From: Tunturiibacter empetritectus
GTDB lineage: Bacteria; Acidobacteriota; Terriglobia; Terriglobales; Acidobacteriaceae
Reading direction: 5' to 3'
Assembly (NCBI RefSeq): GCF_013410875.1
Contig: NZ_JACCCU010000003.1
Location: 496,001-560,000 of the forward strand
DNA length: 64,000 nucleotides
Shown here piece by piece: positions 63,827 to 64,000 of this stretch. The notes below the pieces were generated by a model. That model was not told the origin of the DNA. It saw only the letters and a list, made by a program, of their open reading frames with translations, and ran no database searches. The translations under genes and the position numbers were made by a program. Each line of letters opens with the position of its first letter. Within the stretch, counting starts at the first letter, position 1.

Positions 63827-64000
63827 GGCCGCGTGGGCTCGAGTGAGGTAAAGGTGGAGGCGGGCAGGTTCGCGCCGTTGTAGAGGTTGGCCTGGGGAAA
63901 GTTGGGCCACGCATAGCGGACGTACTGCGGGTTGGGGATCGCAGGGCTGGCCACGATGATGGTGTCGCCGCTCGCTTCGTGATCGATGCGGGCGTTGGCG
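63823..64000 (-). CDS. Sialate O-acetylesterase-like protein, C-terminal part only
   Basis: The minus-strand frame enters at the right edge without a start and ends at TAG (63825-63823), giving 58 residues. It reads HEASGDTIIVASPAIPNPQY, then VRYAWPNFPQANLYNGANL and PASTFTSLEP. The VRYAW...NLYN...LPASxF pattern is the usual C-terminus of 9-O-acetylesterases (SASA family), which remove acetyl groups from sialic acids or related sugars. The rest of the gene lies beyond the window. Its stop overlaps the Yip1 stop by four bases. Confidence 0.75.
   Translation of the reverse strand, partial: ANARIDHEASGDTIIVASPAIPNPQYVRYAWPNFPQANLYNGANLPASTFTSLEPTRP

Overview
The window is a contiguous, gene-dense bacterial chromosome segment. 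GC is high, roughly 60% by eye, and genes lie on both strands in short operons. The gene content fits an acidobacterium of the Granulicella/Edaphobacter/Terriglobus group: many secreted proteins of unknown function, WXXGXW-repeat, DUF3300, DUF4139 and DUF4097 proteins, S9 and M28 peptidases, glycosidases, a dnaG/rpoD locus, and dispersed intergenic repeats. The placement is inferred from family content and style, not from a marker gene search. No rRNA, tRNA, CRISPR array, phage or complete insertion sequence was found.

Layout. 1-330: two different intergenic repeats. 328-3470 (minus): a secreted GDPD-like phosphodiesterase, a SnoaL-like protein, ruvX and murQ. 3608-5735 (plus): three conserved proteins of unknown function. 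5909-14710 (plus): dnaG, a polysaccharide flippase, rpoD, a GT39-like membrane protein and a GT2 glycosyltransferase. 14955-19329 (plus): a WXXGXW protein, a TrmJ-like RNA methyltransferase and a DPP-IV-type peptidase. 19389-24676 (minus): a lipoprotein, a LuxR-type response regulator, a DesK-type histidine kinase, a CPBP protease, and an ABC-2 permease with its ATPase, which together look like a signal-responsive export module. 24827-34988: an EamA transporter, a Y-family polymerase, a VOC protein, an acyl-CoA carboxylase beta subunit, two secreted proteins, a lone oligopeptide-type ABC ATPase, a metallophosphoesterase and a persulfide dioxygenase-rhodanese fusion. 35031-38876 (minus): a GH27 alpha-galactosidase, a broken DoxX gene and an ABC-F ATPase.

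38877-43513 is the most rearranged part. Three copies of a palindromic repeat bracket a frameshifted DUF4139 gene and a thioredoxin-fold gene, and beside them sits a protein made almost only of the DNA-binding 'Recombinase' domain of large serine recombinases. 43654-52633 (plus): an AsmA-like protein, a small membrane protein, a LOG-family protein, a lower-GC orphan, a DUF3300 protein, a PHP-like hydrolase, a GT4 glycosyltransferase and a DUF4097 protein. 52630-64000: a GH13-like protein without catalytic residues, an M28 peptidase, a secreted tandem VOC protein, a small conserved protein, an ALDH7-type dehydrogenase, a large lipoprotein with five Ig-like repeats, a Yip1 protein, and the last 58 codons of a sialate O-acetylesterase that runs off the right edge.

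The strongest unusual signals are two repeat families (a palindromic REP/BIME-like element in at least seven places, and a CACCACG-rich element in two), a repeat-like segment carried in frame inside the ABC-F gene, an apparently circularly permuted GDPD protein, a catalytically dead GH13 protein and two genes broken by single-base changes. I did not find a convincing complete new defence or mobile system.
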